Position numbers and translations under genes: made by a program. From positions 1 through 6,643 of the forward strand of contig JAUSJS010000260.1 of the NCBI GenBank assembly GCA_030647575.1: DNA of 6,643 bases. Reading direction: 5' to 3'. Of this stretch, positions 1 through 6,323 are shown one piece after another. The stretch comes from Candidatus Limnocylindrales bacterium (lineage in GTDB: Bacteria > Chloroflexota > Limnocylindria > Limnocylindrales > CSP1-4). How positions within the stretch are numbered: position 1 is the stretch's first letter; every line of letters starts with the position of its first letter. The notes under the pieces are model-generated. The model was not told the DNA's origin and ran no database searches. It saw nothing but the letters and a program-made list of their open reading frames with translations.

Positions 1-1
1 G

Positions 2-865
2 CCGCTGATCCTGATCGGGATCGGCGTCGGGCTTCTGCTGGCGAGGACTCGGCTGGCCTTCCTCGGCAGCTTCCTGGTCGCCGCAACCCTCGGCGTGATC
101 GTCGGTGGGCTGCTCAGCGGCGGGGTCCAGGGCTTCGCGGGCAGTGCCTGCGGCCCCGGCGGCGGGACGACCGCGTTCGTTGCTCGCGAGGGCTCGCTCG
201 GTGGGCCGTCCGCGTCCGTCCACATCGACCTCAACTGCGGGAGTCTCACGGTCGGCGTCGCGTCGGGAAACAGCTGGCGTATCGAGGGCGAGGATGGCGA
301 CGGGACCGGCCCGAGCGTCGACGCCGACGGCCATTCGATCAGCGTGCGCTCGCGCGACAGCGACCGCGGCCCGCTCGGCGTGTTGAGCGAGCGGGAGACC
401 TGGCGGATCACCCTTCCCGATGCGGTCCAACTCGATCTCAACCTGGATCTGAACGCTGGAAGCTCGACCATGAACCTCGGTAGCGCGTCGGTCGGGGCCC
501 TCGAGCTGAATCTGAACGCGGGATCGGCCATCCTGGATCTCGGGTCCCTGCATGAGCTCGGGGACCTGCAGGTCGGGCTCAATGCGGGGTCGCTCAATCT
601 GACCCTGCCTAACCAGTCACTCACCGGCTCGATCGAGGCCAACGCCGGTTCCGTCAGTCTGTGCGTTCCGCCCGGGGCGGCGCTGAAGCTCAACACGGCC
701 GAGAGCATCGTCGCCAGCTACGACTATGAGGATCATGGCCTGGTCAGGGGCGGTTCGACCTGGCAGACGCCCGGCTTCGACACTGCCGCGGTCCGCATTG
801 AGCTGGACACGCGGGCGAACGCCGGCTCCTTCTCACTCGATCCGGAGGACGGTTGCGGTGGCTGA
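2..865 (+). CDS. LiaF-like membrane protein with NAGS-repeat C-terminal domain (5' partial)
   Basis: The frame is open to the left edge, so the true start lies outside the window; an internal GTG at 95 is not believable because it cuts through a membrane segment. Seen: two hydrophobic segments at visible residues 2-14 and 18-38. The first (PLILIGIGVGLLL) matches the end of a LiaI/LiaF-type transmembrane region (DUF5668-like). A glycine-rich linker follows, then an all-beta-looking domain in which NAGS recurs with about 21-residue spacing (AAC codons at 452, 515, 581, 641 and again at 818; a related NCGS at 233). Families of this kind (LiaF C-terminal / DUF4097 / toast-rack) form right-handed beta-helices next to the membrane and are linked to cell-envelope stress sensing. 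It overlaps the PspC gene by 8 nt, so the two are probably co-translated. The family call is inferred from pattern, not from a search. Confidence 0.75.
   Translation, partial: PLILIGIGVGLLLARTRLAFLGSFLVAATLGVIVGGLLSGGVQGFAGSACGPGGGTTAFVAREGSLGGPSASVHIDLNCGSLTVGVASGNSWRIEGEDGDGTGPSVDADGHSISVRSRDSDRGPLGVLSERETWRITLPDAVQLDLNLDLNAGSSTMNLGSASVGALELNLNAGSAILDLGSLHELGDLQVGLNAGSLNLTLPNQSLTGSIEANAGSVSLCVPPGAALKLNTAESIVASYDYEDHGLVRGGSTWQTPGFDTAAVRIELDTRANAGSFSLDPEDGCGG
844..849 (+). promoter_or_regulatory. Shine-Dalgarno of the PspC gene
   Basis: GGAGGA lies 8 nt before GTG 858, inside the end of the preceding gene. It decides the start: the frame is open upstream to 726, but only GTG 858 has a proper ribosome binding site, and the PspC domain begins directly after it. 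Confidence 0.7.
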
Positions 866-1400
866 ACGACTTTACCGATCGCGTGACGACCGAATGCTGG
901 CGGGCGTGGCGGCGGGCGTGGCCGACGCGCTGGATGCCGACCCGTCGCTCGTTCGGATCGCCTGGGCCCTGCTCGCGATCTTCACCGGCGGCATCGCGTT
1001 CGTGGTCTACATCGTGATGGCGATCGTCGTTCCGGAGGCGCCTGCCGCCTACAACACGACGGGGCCATGGGGTCCGGCCGCCGGCGAGCCCGGGGCCGCT
1101 CCGACACCTGGCGCGCCCGAGACCGCTGGCAGCGCGCCCGCCGGTGCACCATCGACCTCCTACTGGGCCGCCGACCGCGAGGCCAGGCGGGCGGCTCGAC
1201 GAGCCCGCCGGCGCGATGCGGGCGATCCTGCCCGCGGCGGCCTCATCGCGGGGGTGATCCTGATCGTCATCGGTGGGTTCTTCCTGGTCCGCGAGTTCGT
1301 GCCCTGGTTCGACTGGCATGTCTGGTGGCCAGTCGGGCTCATCGCCCTTGGCGGGCTGCTCCTCGTTCTCGCCCTGCTTCCCGGACGCCCTTCGGAGTAA
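858..1400 (+). CDS. PspC-domain membrane protein with C-terminal LiaI/LiaF-type membrane region
   Basis: 180 residues from GTG 858. Residues 4-61 are a classic PspC domain: RLYRSRDDRMLAGVAAGVAD, then DPSLVRIAWALLAI and a long hydrophobic stretch ending in IVVPE. A linker rich in Pro, Ala and Gly (about 62-110) leads to an Arg/Ala-rich basic stretch (about 112-126), and then two membrane segments (about 128-144 and 158-174) separated by WFDWHVWWPVG, the tryptophan-rich turn typical of DUF5668 / LiaI-LiaF transmembrane regions. PspC proteins sit in the cytoplasmic membrane and take part in phage-shock or LiaRS-type envelope stress responses; the exact role here is inferred from the family and from overlap with the LiaF-like gene upstream. 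The basic linker is probably cytoplasmic by the positive-inside rule. The ATG/GTG candidates upstream of 858 would extend it into the neighbour and add unrelated sequence. Confidence 0.88.
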   Translation: MAERLYRSRDDRMLAGVAAGVADALDADPSLVRIAWALLAIFTGGIAFVVYIVMAIVVPEAPAAYNTTGPWGPAAGEPGAAPTPGAPETAGSAPAGAPSTSYWAADREARRAARRARRRDAGDPARGGLIAGVILIVIGGFFLVREFVPWFDWHVWWPVGLIALGGLLLVLALLPGRPSE

Positions 1401-1454
1401 TCGATAGCCGTCAGCGGACGTCCAGAGCCGGCGACCTGCCAGCATTCGGTCCCG

Positions 1455-1460
1455 TAGGAT
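1455..1460 (+). promoter_or_regulatory. Possible -10 box for leaderless transcription of the GIDE gene
   Basis: TAGGAT (fits TANNNT) ends 6 nt before GTG 1467, so transcription would start at or beside the start codon. No convincing Shine-Dalgarno is present at normal spacing. A -35 element is weak (GCGACC at 1431-1436 is the best placed). It lies in the 66-nt gap after the PspC gene, the only real gap in the first five genes, so a second transcription unit may begin here. Inferred only. Confidence 0.35.
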
Positions 1461-1466
1461 GGCGCC

Positions 1467-2534
1467 GTGGAGCCGACGCTCAACTGGTGGATCACGGTGC
1501 TCGCCGGCGGAGGCGTGGTTGCCGGCCTGACCCTGCTCGCGCGTGGCCTGGTCGACTACCGATCCACGGTCCGCGTCGGTGACACGTCGACCTCCACGAT
1601 CAGCTCCCTGGCGGCTGGCGAGGTCCGCATCAGCGGCGTCATCGAAGCCGCCGAGATGACCCTCGTGTCGCTCCTCCAGGGTGCCTCTTGCGTCTATTAC
1701 CGAGCGATGATCGGCCGTGGTGGCGACGTCGCGCCGGTGGAGTCGGGCTTCACGGAGGAGCGCTCGATCGGCTTCCGCGTTCGCGACGCGACGGGCAGCA
1801 TCCGGGTCTTCCCGCGCGGTGCGCGCGTCGACGGACCGGTCCGGTTCAACGAGGAAACCGGCGCAATGGGCGACGAGCCTCCCGGGTTAGCGATCCGGAC
1901 GGGTGCGGCGACGCGGCTGAGCGAACCCGATCGGGCCACGGCGATTGCCGAGCTCCTGCGGGTGCACGACCCAGAGACCTCCAATCGGCCGGCCGCGCTG
2001 CATAACGGCGACAGGCCCCGGCGGTATCGGGAAGCACGCCTCGAACCCGGTGACGCCGTCACCATCGTCGGACGCGCCCTGCCCTTCTCGGATCTTGTGG
2101 ACCCGCTCGGGGCAGACTATGGCAGCGAGGCGGACGTCCTCGACAGCGATCCTGAAATAGCGGCAGACCTGGCCGAGGCCCGGGCGGCCGGCATCCTGGC
2201 CGCAGATCCCGAGGACGCCTGGGGCAATGCCGCAATTGCGGGCTTCGGCATCGGTCGGCCGGTGACGACGCCGGAGATCGATCCGGCGGCCAACCGCCTC
2301 CCGCTGGCGACGCCCGAGGAGGCGGCCGAGGCCGAGCGGACCTTCGAGATCGCGCCCGACGCGCTGGTGCTCGCGTCCTCGGCCGAGGTTCCGTTGCTGA
2401 TCGCCTACGGGACGCCTGGTGTCGTGATGGAGCGGATGCAGTCGCGCTACACGCTCGGATTGCTCGGCGCCGTCCTGGCCATCGCGTCTGCGATGGTCTT
2501 CGCGATCACGATCAGCGGAGGGTTCGCGCTGTGA
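1467..2534 (+). CDS. GIDE-domain membrane protein
   Basis: 355 residues from GTG 1467. A membrane segment at about 7-25 (WWITVLAGGGVVAGLTLLA) is followed by a GIDE/BAM-type domain: GEVRISG at 51-57, SLLQGASCVYYRAMI at 68-82, and a later EPGDAVTIVGRALPF. A second membrane segment closes the protein (about 330-353, LLGAVLAIASAMVFAITISG). The domain is known from the mitochondrial E3 ligase MUL1/GIDE, where it sits between two membrane helices. Here there is no RING finger, as in other prokaryotic members, so no ubiquitin ligase activity is expected. The part at about residues 215-310 is acidic and not recognised. It shares a 4-nt GTGA overlap with the LemA gene, a pairing that suggests a joint membrane-associated role; the biochemical function of bacterial GIDE proteins is not established. 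Confidence 0.8.
   Translation: MEPTLNWWITVLAGGGVVAGLTLLARGLVDYRSTVRVGDTSTSTISSLAAGEVRISGVIEAAEMTLVSLLQGASCVYYRAMIGRGGDVAPVESGFTEERSIGFRVRDATGSIRVFPRGARVDGPVRFNEETGAMGDEPPGLAIRTGAATRLSEPDRATAIAELLRVHDPETSNRPAALHNGDRPRRYREARLEPGDAVTIVGRALPFSDLVDPLGADYGSEADVLDSDPEIAADLAEARAAGILAADPEDAWGNAAIAGFGIGRPVTTPEIDPAANRLPLATPEEAAEAERTFEIAPDALVLASSAEVPLLIAYGTPGVVMERMQSRYTLGLLGAVLAIASAMVFAITISGGFAL
2517..2522 (+). promoter_or_regulatory. Shine-Dalgarno of the LemA gene
   Basis: GGAGGG lies 8 nt before GTG 2531, inside the last codons of the GIDE gene. It supports the GTG that overlaps the upstream stop codon (GTGA, 2531-2534) as the real LemA start. Confidence 0.65.
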
Positions 2535-3106
2535 CCCTGCCGGAACTCGCGGCCCTCTTCGCCGTCGCGCTCGTCTTCGCCATCGCCGGTTTCACCCTGC
2601 TATCAAGCTACAACGCTGTGGTGGCACTCCGGCAGCGGATCGACAAGGCCTGGTCGAACATCGACGTCGCGCTCAAGCAGCGCCACGACCAGCTGCCCAA
2701 CCTGGTGGCCGCGGTCCGTGGCGTGATGGCGTTCGAGCAGGACGTAGTCACGGAGGTCACCCGGGCGCGGGCGGCCTACTCCCCAACCGCTCCGATCCCC
2801 GACCAGGCGGTCATCTCGGATGCGACGAGCTCGGCGGTCCGGACGCTGTTCGCGGTCGTCGAGAACTACCCGGACCTGAAGTCCCACGGCAACGTGGCCG
2901 ATCTGCAGGACGAGATCGAGCGGCTCGAGGCGATGATCGCCGACCGCCGCGAACTCTACAACGACCAGGTCTACCGCTACAACACGCGCATCGCCCAGGT
3001 CCCGGCCGCGCTCCTCGCACCGATCTTCGGCTGGCGGGCCCGAGAGTTCTTCGCCGCCGAGCCAGCCGAGACCGCGCGTCCGGACACGAGCCTCGAGAGG
3101 GACTGA
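2531..3106 (+). CDS. lemA: LemA family protein
   Basis: 191 residues, the usual LemA length. One N-terminal membrane helix (about 5-25) is followed by the family's hallmark sequence: YNAVVALRQRIDKAWSNIDV, then LKQRHDQLPNLVAAVRGVM, FEQDVVTEVTRARAAY, ENYPDLKSHGNVADLQDEIE, and YNDQVYRYNTRIAQVPAALLA with a terminal FGWRAREFF. The soluble part is an antiparallel helical bundle expected outside the cytoplasm, anchored by the N-terminal helix. The start overlaps the GIDE stop by 4 nt, so translation is likely coupled. The molecular role of LemA proteins is not settled; they often occur with TPM- or GIDE-type membrane partners, and here the partner is GIDE. The tail after FFAAEP is short, polar and not conserved-looking. 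Confidence 0.95.
   Translation: MTLPELAALFAVALVFAIAGFTLLSSYNAVVALRQRIDKAWSNIDVALKQRHDQLPNLVAAVRGVMAFEQDVVTEVTRARAAYSPTAPIPDQAVISDATSSAVRTLFAVVENYPDLKSHGNVADLQDEIERLEAMIADRRELYNDQVYRYNTRIAQVPAALLAPIFGWRAREFFAAEPAETARPDTSLERD
3095..3100 (+). promoter_or_regulatory. Shine-Dalgarno of the histidine phosphatase gene
   Basis: GAGAGG lies 8 nt before ATG 3109 at the very end of the LemA gene. It supports ATG 3109 as start and translation from the same message as LemA. Confidence 0.55.
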
Positions 3107-3108
3107 CG

Positions 3109-3711
3109 ATGGCGTCGACGCCCGCGAGGGAACGACACGTCTGGCTCGTCCGCCATGGCGAAACCGAATGGGCCAGGCTCGGGCGGCACACCGGACGCAC
3201 GGACATCGCCCTGACCGAGAAGGGACGCGACCAGGCGCGCGCCCTCGGCCGTCGACTGGCCGGGCATCTCTTCGGTCTGGTCCTGACGAGCCCCCTCTCG
3301 CGTGCCGCCGATACCGCGACGATCGCCGGGTACGGGGACGTCGCGGTCGCCGAGGTCGATCTGATGGAGTGGGACTACGGCGCGCTCGAGGGTCGGACCA
3401 CGGCCGAGATCCGGGGCGACTTCGCGAATTGGACGATCTGGCGCGGACCGTGGCCCGCCGCCGAGACCGTCGAGCAGGTGGGCCGCCGGGCAGACCGGAT
3501 CGTCGCAAGGCTTCGCGGCGCCGATCTCGACGGCGACGTCCTTGTCTTTGCGCACGGACACCTGCTACGAGTCCTTGCGGCCCGCTGGCTCGGGCTGCCA
3601 CCGGATTCAGGCGGGCTCTTCGAGCTATCGACCGCGACCCTCTCGATCCTGAGCTGGGAACGTGAGGCTCCAAGTATCGAGCTCTGGAACGAGGGCTGCC
3701 ACCTGGCTTGA
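3109..3711 (+). CDS. Histidine phosphatase family protein (phosphoglycerate mutase-like)
   Basis: 200 residues, a normal length for the branch. The catalytic set is complete: the LVRHGET motif gives Arg15 and the phospho-accepting His16; Arg65 lies in TSPLSRAADTA; Glu87 in LMEWDYGALEGRT is the likely proton donor; and His149 lies in VFAHGHLLRVLAARWL. The enzyme should be a cytoplasmic phosphatase acting through a phosphohistidine intermediate. The WDYGALEG and FELSTATLSILSWERE segments resemble the small sugar-phosphate phosphatases (SHB17-like) more than true cofactor-dependent mutases, but the substrate cannot be read from the sequence. It begins 2 nt after LemA and is the last gene of the run; a functional link to LemA/GIDE is not evident and may only be operon sharing. 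Confidence 0.92.
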   Translation: MASTPARERHVWLVRHGETEWARLGRHTGRTDIALTEKGRDQARALGRRLAGHLFGLVLTSPLSRAADTATIAGYGDVAVAEVDLMEWDYGALEGRTTAEIRGDFANWTIWRGPWPAAETVEQVGRRADRIVARLRGADLDGDVLVFAHGHLLRVLAARWLGLPPDSGGLFELSTATLSILSWEREAPSIELWNEGCHLA

Positions 3712-3725
3712 GATCGGAAATGGGG

Positions 3726-3800
3726 TGGCTCCGGCGGTAGGACTCGAACCTACGACCAAGCGGTTAACAGCCGCCCGCTCTACCACTGAGCTACGCCGGA
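3726..3800 (-). tRNA. tRNA-Asn (anticodon GTT)
   Basis: Read on the minus strand it folds as a complete cloverleaf: acceptor TCCGGCG (3794-3800) pairs with CGCCGGA (3730-3736); D-stem GCTC/GAGC around AGTGGTA; anticodon stem GGCGG/CCGCT, closed by one G-U pair, around the loop CTGTTAA; five-base variable loop; T-stem GTAGG/CCTAC around TTCGAGT. The anticodon GTT reads AAC/AAT codons. The discriminator is G, as usual for tRNA-Asn, and the CCA end is encoded (3726-3728). The total is 75 nt including CCA. It is transcribed towards the phosphatase gene, whose stop lies 14 nt away. I see no clear terminator beyond its 3' end. Confidence 0.97.
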
Positions 3801-3870
3801 GCGAAGGACGCAAGGGCCCGGGCGTGGCCGGAACCGCGAGCGTCGGGGCGCCGGTGTCGACGCCGCGCGA

Positions 3871-3899
3871 AGGATAGCACGAGGTCCGCGACGAGTCGG
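3871..3899 (-). promoter_or_regulatory. Likely promoter of tRNA-Asn
   Basis: On the minus strand, CCGACT (3894-3899) and TATCCT (3871-3876) are separated by 17 nt, and the -10 box is preceded by TGC (extended -10 form). Transcription would start near 3864, giving a leader of about 64 nt. The site sits in the gap shared with the divergent sulfurtransferase gene, whose start region begins about 20 nt further on. Confidence 0.45.
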
Positions 3900-3915
3900 A
3901 CTCCAGCGCGTCCGG

Positions 3916-3921
3916 CATACT
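3916..3921 (+). promoter_or_regulatory. Possible -10 box before the sulfurtransferase gene
   Basis: CATACT ends 8 nt before ATG 3930, and no Shine-Dalgarno is visible in between (TCAATTCCC-type sequence). As at 1455-1460, this spacing would give a nearly leaderless message. The -35 region is not convincing. Confidence 0.3.
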
Positions 3922-3929
3922 CAATTCCC

Positions 3930-4814
3930 ATGGTTGCCCGATCCCCGATCATCTCGCCCGCCGCCCTCGTTGAGCGGCTGGATGACCCAGGGTTGCGTGT
4001 CGTCGACGTGCGCTGGGTGCTCGGCTCGCCCGGGCTTGGGCGCGAAGCCTACGACGCCGGCCACATCCCTGGCGCGATCTTTCTGGACGTGGACTCGGAC
4101 CTGGTCGCGCCCGAGGGCCCCGGCCGTCATCCGCTTCCCTCCCCAGCCGACCTCCGGGCGCGCCTCGAGGCGGCCGGAATCGGCACCGAACATGAGGTCG
4201 TGGCGTACGACGACGTCGGCGGTTGGGTCGCGGCCCGGCTCTGGTGGATGCTCGATGACCTCGGACACGAACGGGTCGCCGTGCTAAACGGTGGCTACCC
4301 AGCGTGGGTTGCGGAGGGCCTTCCCGTGACGCGAGAGTTGCCGACACCCACTCGGGCGCGACTCCAGCTTGCCGACCGCTGGTCGAAGACGATCGATCGG
4401 GCGGGCGTGGCGGAGGGGCTCGGGCGGATGGTCCTGCTCGATGCGCGCGGGGCGCCGCGCTACCGCGGGGAGACCGAGCCGATCGATCCCGTCCCCGGGC
4501 ACATCCCGACCGCACGGAATGCGCCGACCGACGGCAACCTGGGGCCCGACGGACGGCTGCTCGAAGCCGCGCAGCTGGCCGCCCGCTTCCGAGCGCTCGG
4601 CGCCGACGGCTCCGAGGGTCCGGTCGTGACTTCCTGTGGCAGTGGCGTCTCGGCCTGCTTCAACAGCCTGGCGATGCGCGTCGCCGGACTGCCGGACCCG
4701 ACCCTCTACCCCGGTTCGTACAGCGACTGGAGTCGCAGCGGGATGCCCGTCGCGATGGGCCCCGAGCCCGGAGACGCCGCGCCAGGTGCTGCCCGCCCAA
4801 CTCCCGGCCGGTGA
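3930..4814 (+). CDS. sseA: 3-mercaptopyruvate sulfurtransferase (two rhodanese domains)
   Basis: 294 residues, matching the two-domain family. The inactive N-terminal rhodanese domain (about 8-130) shows LRVVDVRW, AYDAGHIPGAIFLDVDSDL and VVAYDDVGGWVAARLWWML. The catalytic domain (about 150-275) shows VLLDARGAPRYRGETEPIDPVPGHIPTARN and then VTSCGSGVSACFN, with the persulfide-forming Cys at residue 236. The loop CGSGV(S/T) is the mercaptopyruvate type; thiosulfate rhodaneses usually have CRKGVT. The enzyme should move sulfur from 3-mercaptopyruvate to thiol acceptors or cyanide in the cytoplasm, as part of cysteine catabolism and sulfane sulfur supply. The last 20 residues are a Pro/Gly/Ala-rich tail of no known role. 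Its stop overlaps the next gene's GTG by 4 nt. Which sulfur donor it prefers is inferred from the loop alone. Confidence 0.92.
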   Translation: MVARSPIISPAALVERLDDPGLRVVDVRWVLGSPGLGREAYDAGHIPGAIFLDVDSDLVAPEGPGRHPLPSPADLRARLEAAGIGTEHEVVAYDDVGGWVAARLWWMLDDLGHERVAVLNGGYPAWVAEGLPVTRELPTPTRARLQLADRWSKTIDRAGVAEGLGRMVLLDARGAPRYRGETEPIDPVPGHIPTARNAPTDGNLGPDGRLLEAAQLAARFRALGADGSEGPVVTSCGSGVSACFNSLAMRVAGLPDPTLYPGSYSDWSRSGMPVAMGPEPGDAAPGAARPTPGR

Positions 4815-5611
4815 GCTCCACGGTGCAGGTTTTCTCGGTCCTCGCGCTGCTCTACCTCGTCACGAACGCCCGGATCGGGTCAGGTCCGCGTCGCCGACGG
4901 GTGCAGCGGGTGATGGCCCGAGCCGAACGTGAGGCCGTCACCGCCGTGCTGGAGCGGCTCCCGGCGACCGTCGCGGACTGGAGCGACGGGCTTGCACGCA
5001 TGGAACCCATGCATATCGTGGAGGTCCGGCGGCCGCTGGCGACCCTCTCATCGAGCGGCGAGGGTCGCTGGTGGGCAGGTCCGCGCGATTGCCGAGATGA
5101 GCTGCTCGAGCTCGCGTCCGACCGGCAGTACGACTCGGTGATCGCCCTTTGGCCGTCCGCCCCGGACCTCCTGCTGTGCGGCTGGGGGTGCACGATCGGG
5201 CCATCGGATGCGGCATTCGGCGCGGGCTTCACGTCGATCGCATCCGATCACTGGCCGACGCTCGCCACCGATCCCGACCCGGAGCAGGGCTACGTCCACG
5301 AGTGGCTCCACCAGGTCGAGGCGATCTACCGCGAACTCGGTGTGGGCGAGGGGGAGCTGCCCGGACTGCATGACGCCGGCGACTTCAGCTCGACCCGACC
5401 GACGACGGAGCCGCCGTTCGGCGACTCCTATGCCGAGTACCACAACGGTGCTTCGGGTCGGGCCGGCGCTCGGACCTGGGCACCCTGGTACCGGGACTGG
5501 ATGACCGGTCGGCTCCGGCGTGTCGCGAATCCGAGCGGCAGCGCCTCCCCGATCGGTAGTGCCTCCCCGATCGGTCTGTCGGCAGAGGGCTGGGCGCGCC
5601 GCTCCAGGTAA
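4811..5611 (+). CDS. Uncharacterised protein with HEWLH motif, putative zinc metalloprotease
   Basis: I do not recognise the family. The chosen start, GTG 4811, overlaps the sulfurtransferase stop (GTGA) and gives 266 residues; GTG 4823 is also possible, and no good Shine-Dalgarno is seen. Residues 6-20 (QVFSVLALLYLVTNA) are hydrophobic and could be a membrane anchor or a core helix; an Arg-rich stretch follows at 26-33. The middle runs DSVIALWPSAPDLLLCGWGCTIG, then GYVHEWLHQVEAIYRELG. HEWLH at 163-167 fits the HExxH zinc-binding signature with flanking hydrophobics as in metallopeptidases. LHDAGDF at 186-192 could supply the third ligand (His187 or an acidic residue), though this is a guess. 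The segment AEYHNG to TWAPWYRDWMTG follows. The tail carries a duplicated GSASPI. Co-translation with the sulfurtransferase is suggested by the overlap; a shared pathway is not evident. Confidence 0.72.
   Translation: MSSTVQVFSVLALLYLVTNARIGSGPRRRRVQRVMARAEREAVTAVLERLPATVADWSDGLARMEPMHIVEVRRPLATLSSSGEGRWWAGPRDCRDELLELASDRQYDSVIALWPSAPDLLLCGWGCTIGPSDAAFGAGFTSIASDHWPTLATDPDPEQGYVHEWLHQVEAIYRELGVGEGELPGLHDAGDFSSTRPTTEPPFGDSYAEYHNGASGRAGARTWAPWYRDWMTGRLRRVANPSGSASPIGSASPIGLSAEGWARRSR
5537..5572 (+). repeat. Two 18-bp tandem repeats inside the HEWLH gene
   Basis: GGCAGCGCCTCCCCGATC and GGTAGTGCCTCCCCGATC lie head to tail, 16 of 18 bases identical, both differences silent third-position C/T changes. 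They encode GSASPI twice in the C-terminal tail, so the duplication keeps frame and protein sequence. Confidence 0.9.
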
Positions 5612-5645
5612 GCCCGCGGTAAGTGTCCGCAGCGATGCTCGATCC

Positions 5646-6323
5646 ATGGCAACAAGGGCTCGTCAGGTCGACATCGGAACAGCACGCGGCGTCGAGCTGA
5701 TCGCCCGGGCTGGTCGCGAGATCCGCCAGGCGCGGATGGACCGGGGCCTGAGCCTTGCCGCGACTGGTCGTGCCTCCGCCCTTTCGGTGTCGGAGGTCAG
5801 CCGAATCGAGCGTGGGTTGGTCGCGCGTGTGTCCGTGCACGACCTCGCTCGCCTTCACGCCGTTGTCGGTCTCGAACTCTCGCTCAAGTCATATCCCTCC
5901 GGCCAACCGATCCGCGATGCTGCCCACGTCGCCTTGCTCGAGGACTTCCGAATGGGACTCCACAAGTCGCTGCGTTGGTCGATCGAGGTGCCGCTCCCGA
6001 TCCCCGGCGATCGGCGTTCGTGGGACGCCCTGATCCGCGGCGATGGCTGGCAGTACGGCGTGGAAGCCGAGACCGCACCGAGGGACAGTCAGTCCGTGGC
6101 ACGCCGGATGCAGTTGAAGGAACGCGACGGGCGAGTGAATGGAATGCTGCTCGTCCTGCGCCGAACCGTCCAGACGCGTCGCTTCGTCAGCGAGGCTGGC
6201 GAGCTGCTGCGCAGCGTCTTCCCAGTCGACGGAACTCGGGCCATCGAGCTGCTTCGGGCGGGGGTGGACCCGGGCGGCAACGCCGTCATCGTTCTGGCGT
6301 CGAGACCTTCGCCCAGGCCGTGA
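5646..6323 (+). CDS. XRE-type helix-turn-helix protein with nuclease-fold-like C-terminal domain
   Basis: 225 residues from ATG 5646. The frame is open back to 5520, but that would overlap the previous gene by 92 nt with low-complexity sequence, so ATG is preferred; no Shine-Dalgarno is visible. Residues about 16-80 form an XRE/Cro-like DNA-binding domain: GREIRQARMDRGLSLAATGRASALSVSEVSRIERGL, then a final helix DLARLHAVVGLELSL. The C-terminal half (about 90-218) is not a known ligand domain to my eye. It shows an ordered acidic pattern, Glu114 (SIEVPLP), Asp127 (RRSWDALI), Glu140 and Glu142 (YGVEAET), then RRMQLKERDG and MLLVLRRT, which recalls the beta-alpha-beta core of PD-(D/E)XK-like proteins, though the usual lysine after the E is replaced by Glu. 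It is therefore a DNA-binding regulator with a possibly inactive nuclease-like fold. It may control the tail region at 6324-6643. Confidence 0.82.
   Translation: MATRARQVDIGTARGVELIARAGREIRQARMDRGLSLAATGRASALSVSEVSRIERGLVARVSVHDLARLHAVVGLELSLKSYPSGQPIRDAAHVALLEDFRMGLHKSLRWSIEVPLPIPGDRRSWDALIRGDGWQYGVEAETAPRDSQSVARRMQLKERDGRVNGMLLVLRRTVQTRRFVSEAGELLRSVFPVDGTRAIELLRAGVDPGGNAVIVLASRPSPRP

Noticed and set aside
2603..3673. Long minus-strand open frame (356 codons) opposite LemA and the phosphatase
   Set aside because: Its product is Arg/Gly/Pro-rich low complexity, and the opposite strand carries two unmistakable families; it is a by-product of high third-position GC.
4304..4810. Upstream extension of the HEWLH frame into the sulfurtransferase gene
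   Set aside because: It lies out of frame inside a conserved rhodanese gene and is Arg-rich nonsense; the GTGA overlap at 4811 gives a sensible start.
5616..5630. GCGG-N7-CCGC dyad before the XRE gene as an operator
   Set aside because: Four-base GC arms are common by chance in DNA this GC-rich, and it does not match the downstream dyads.
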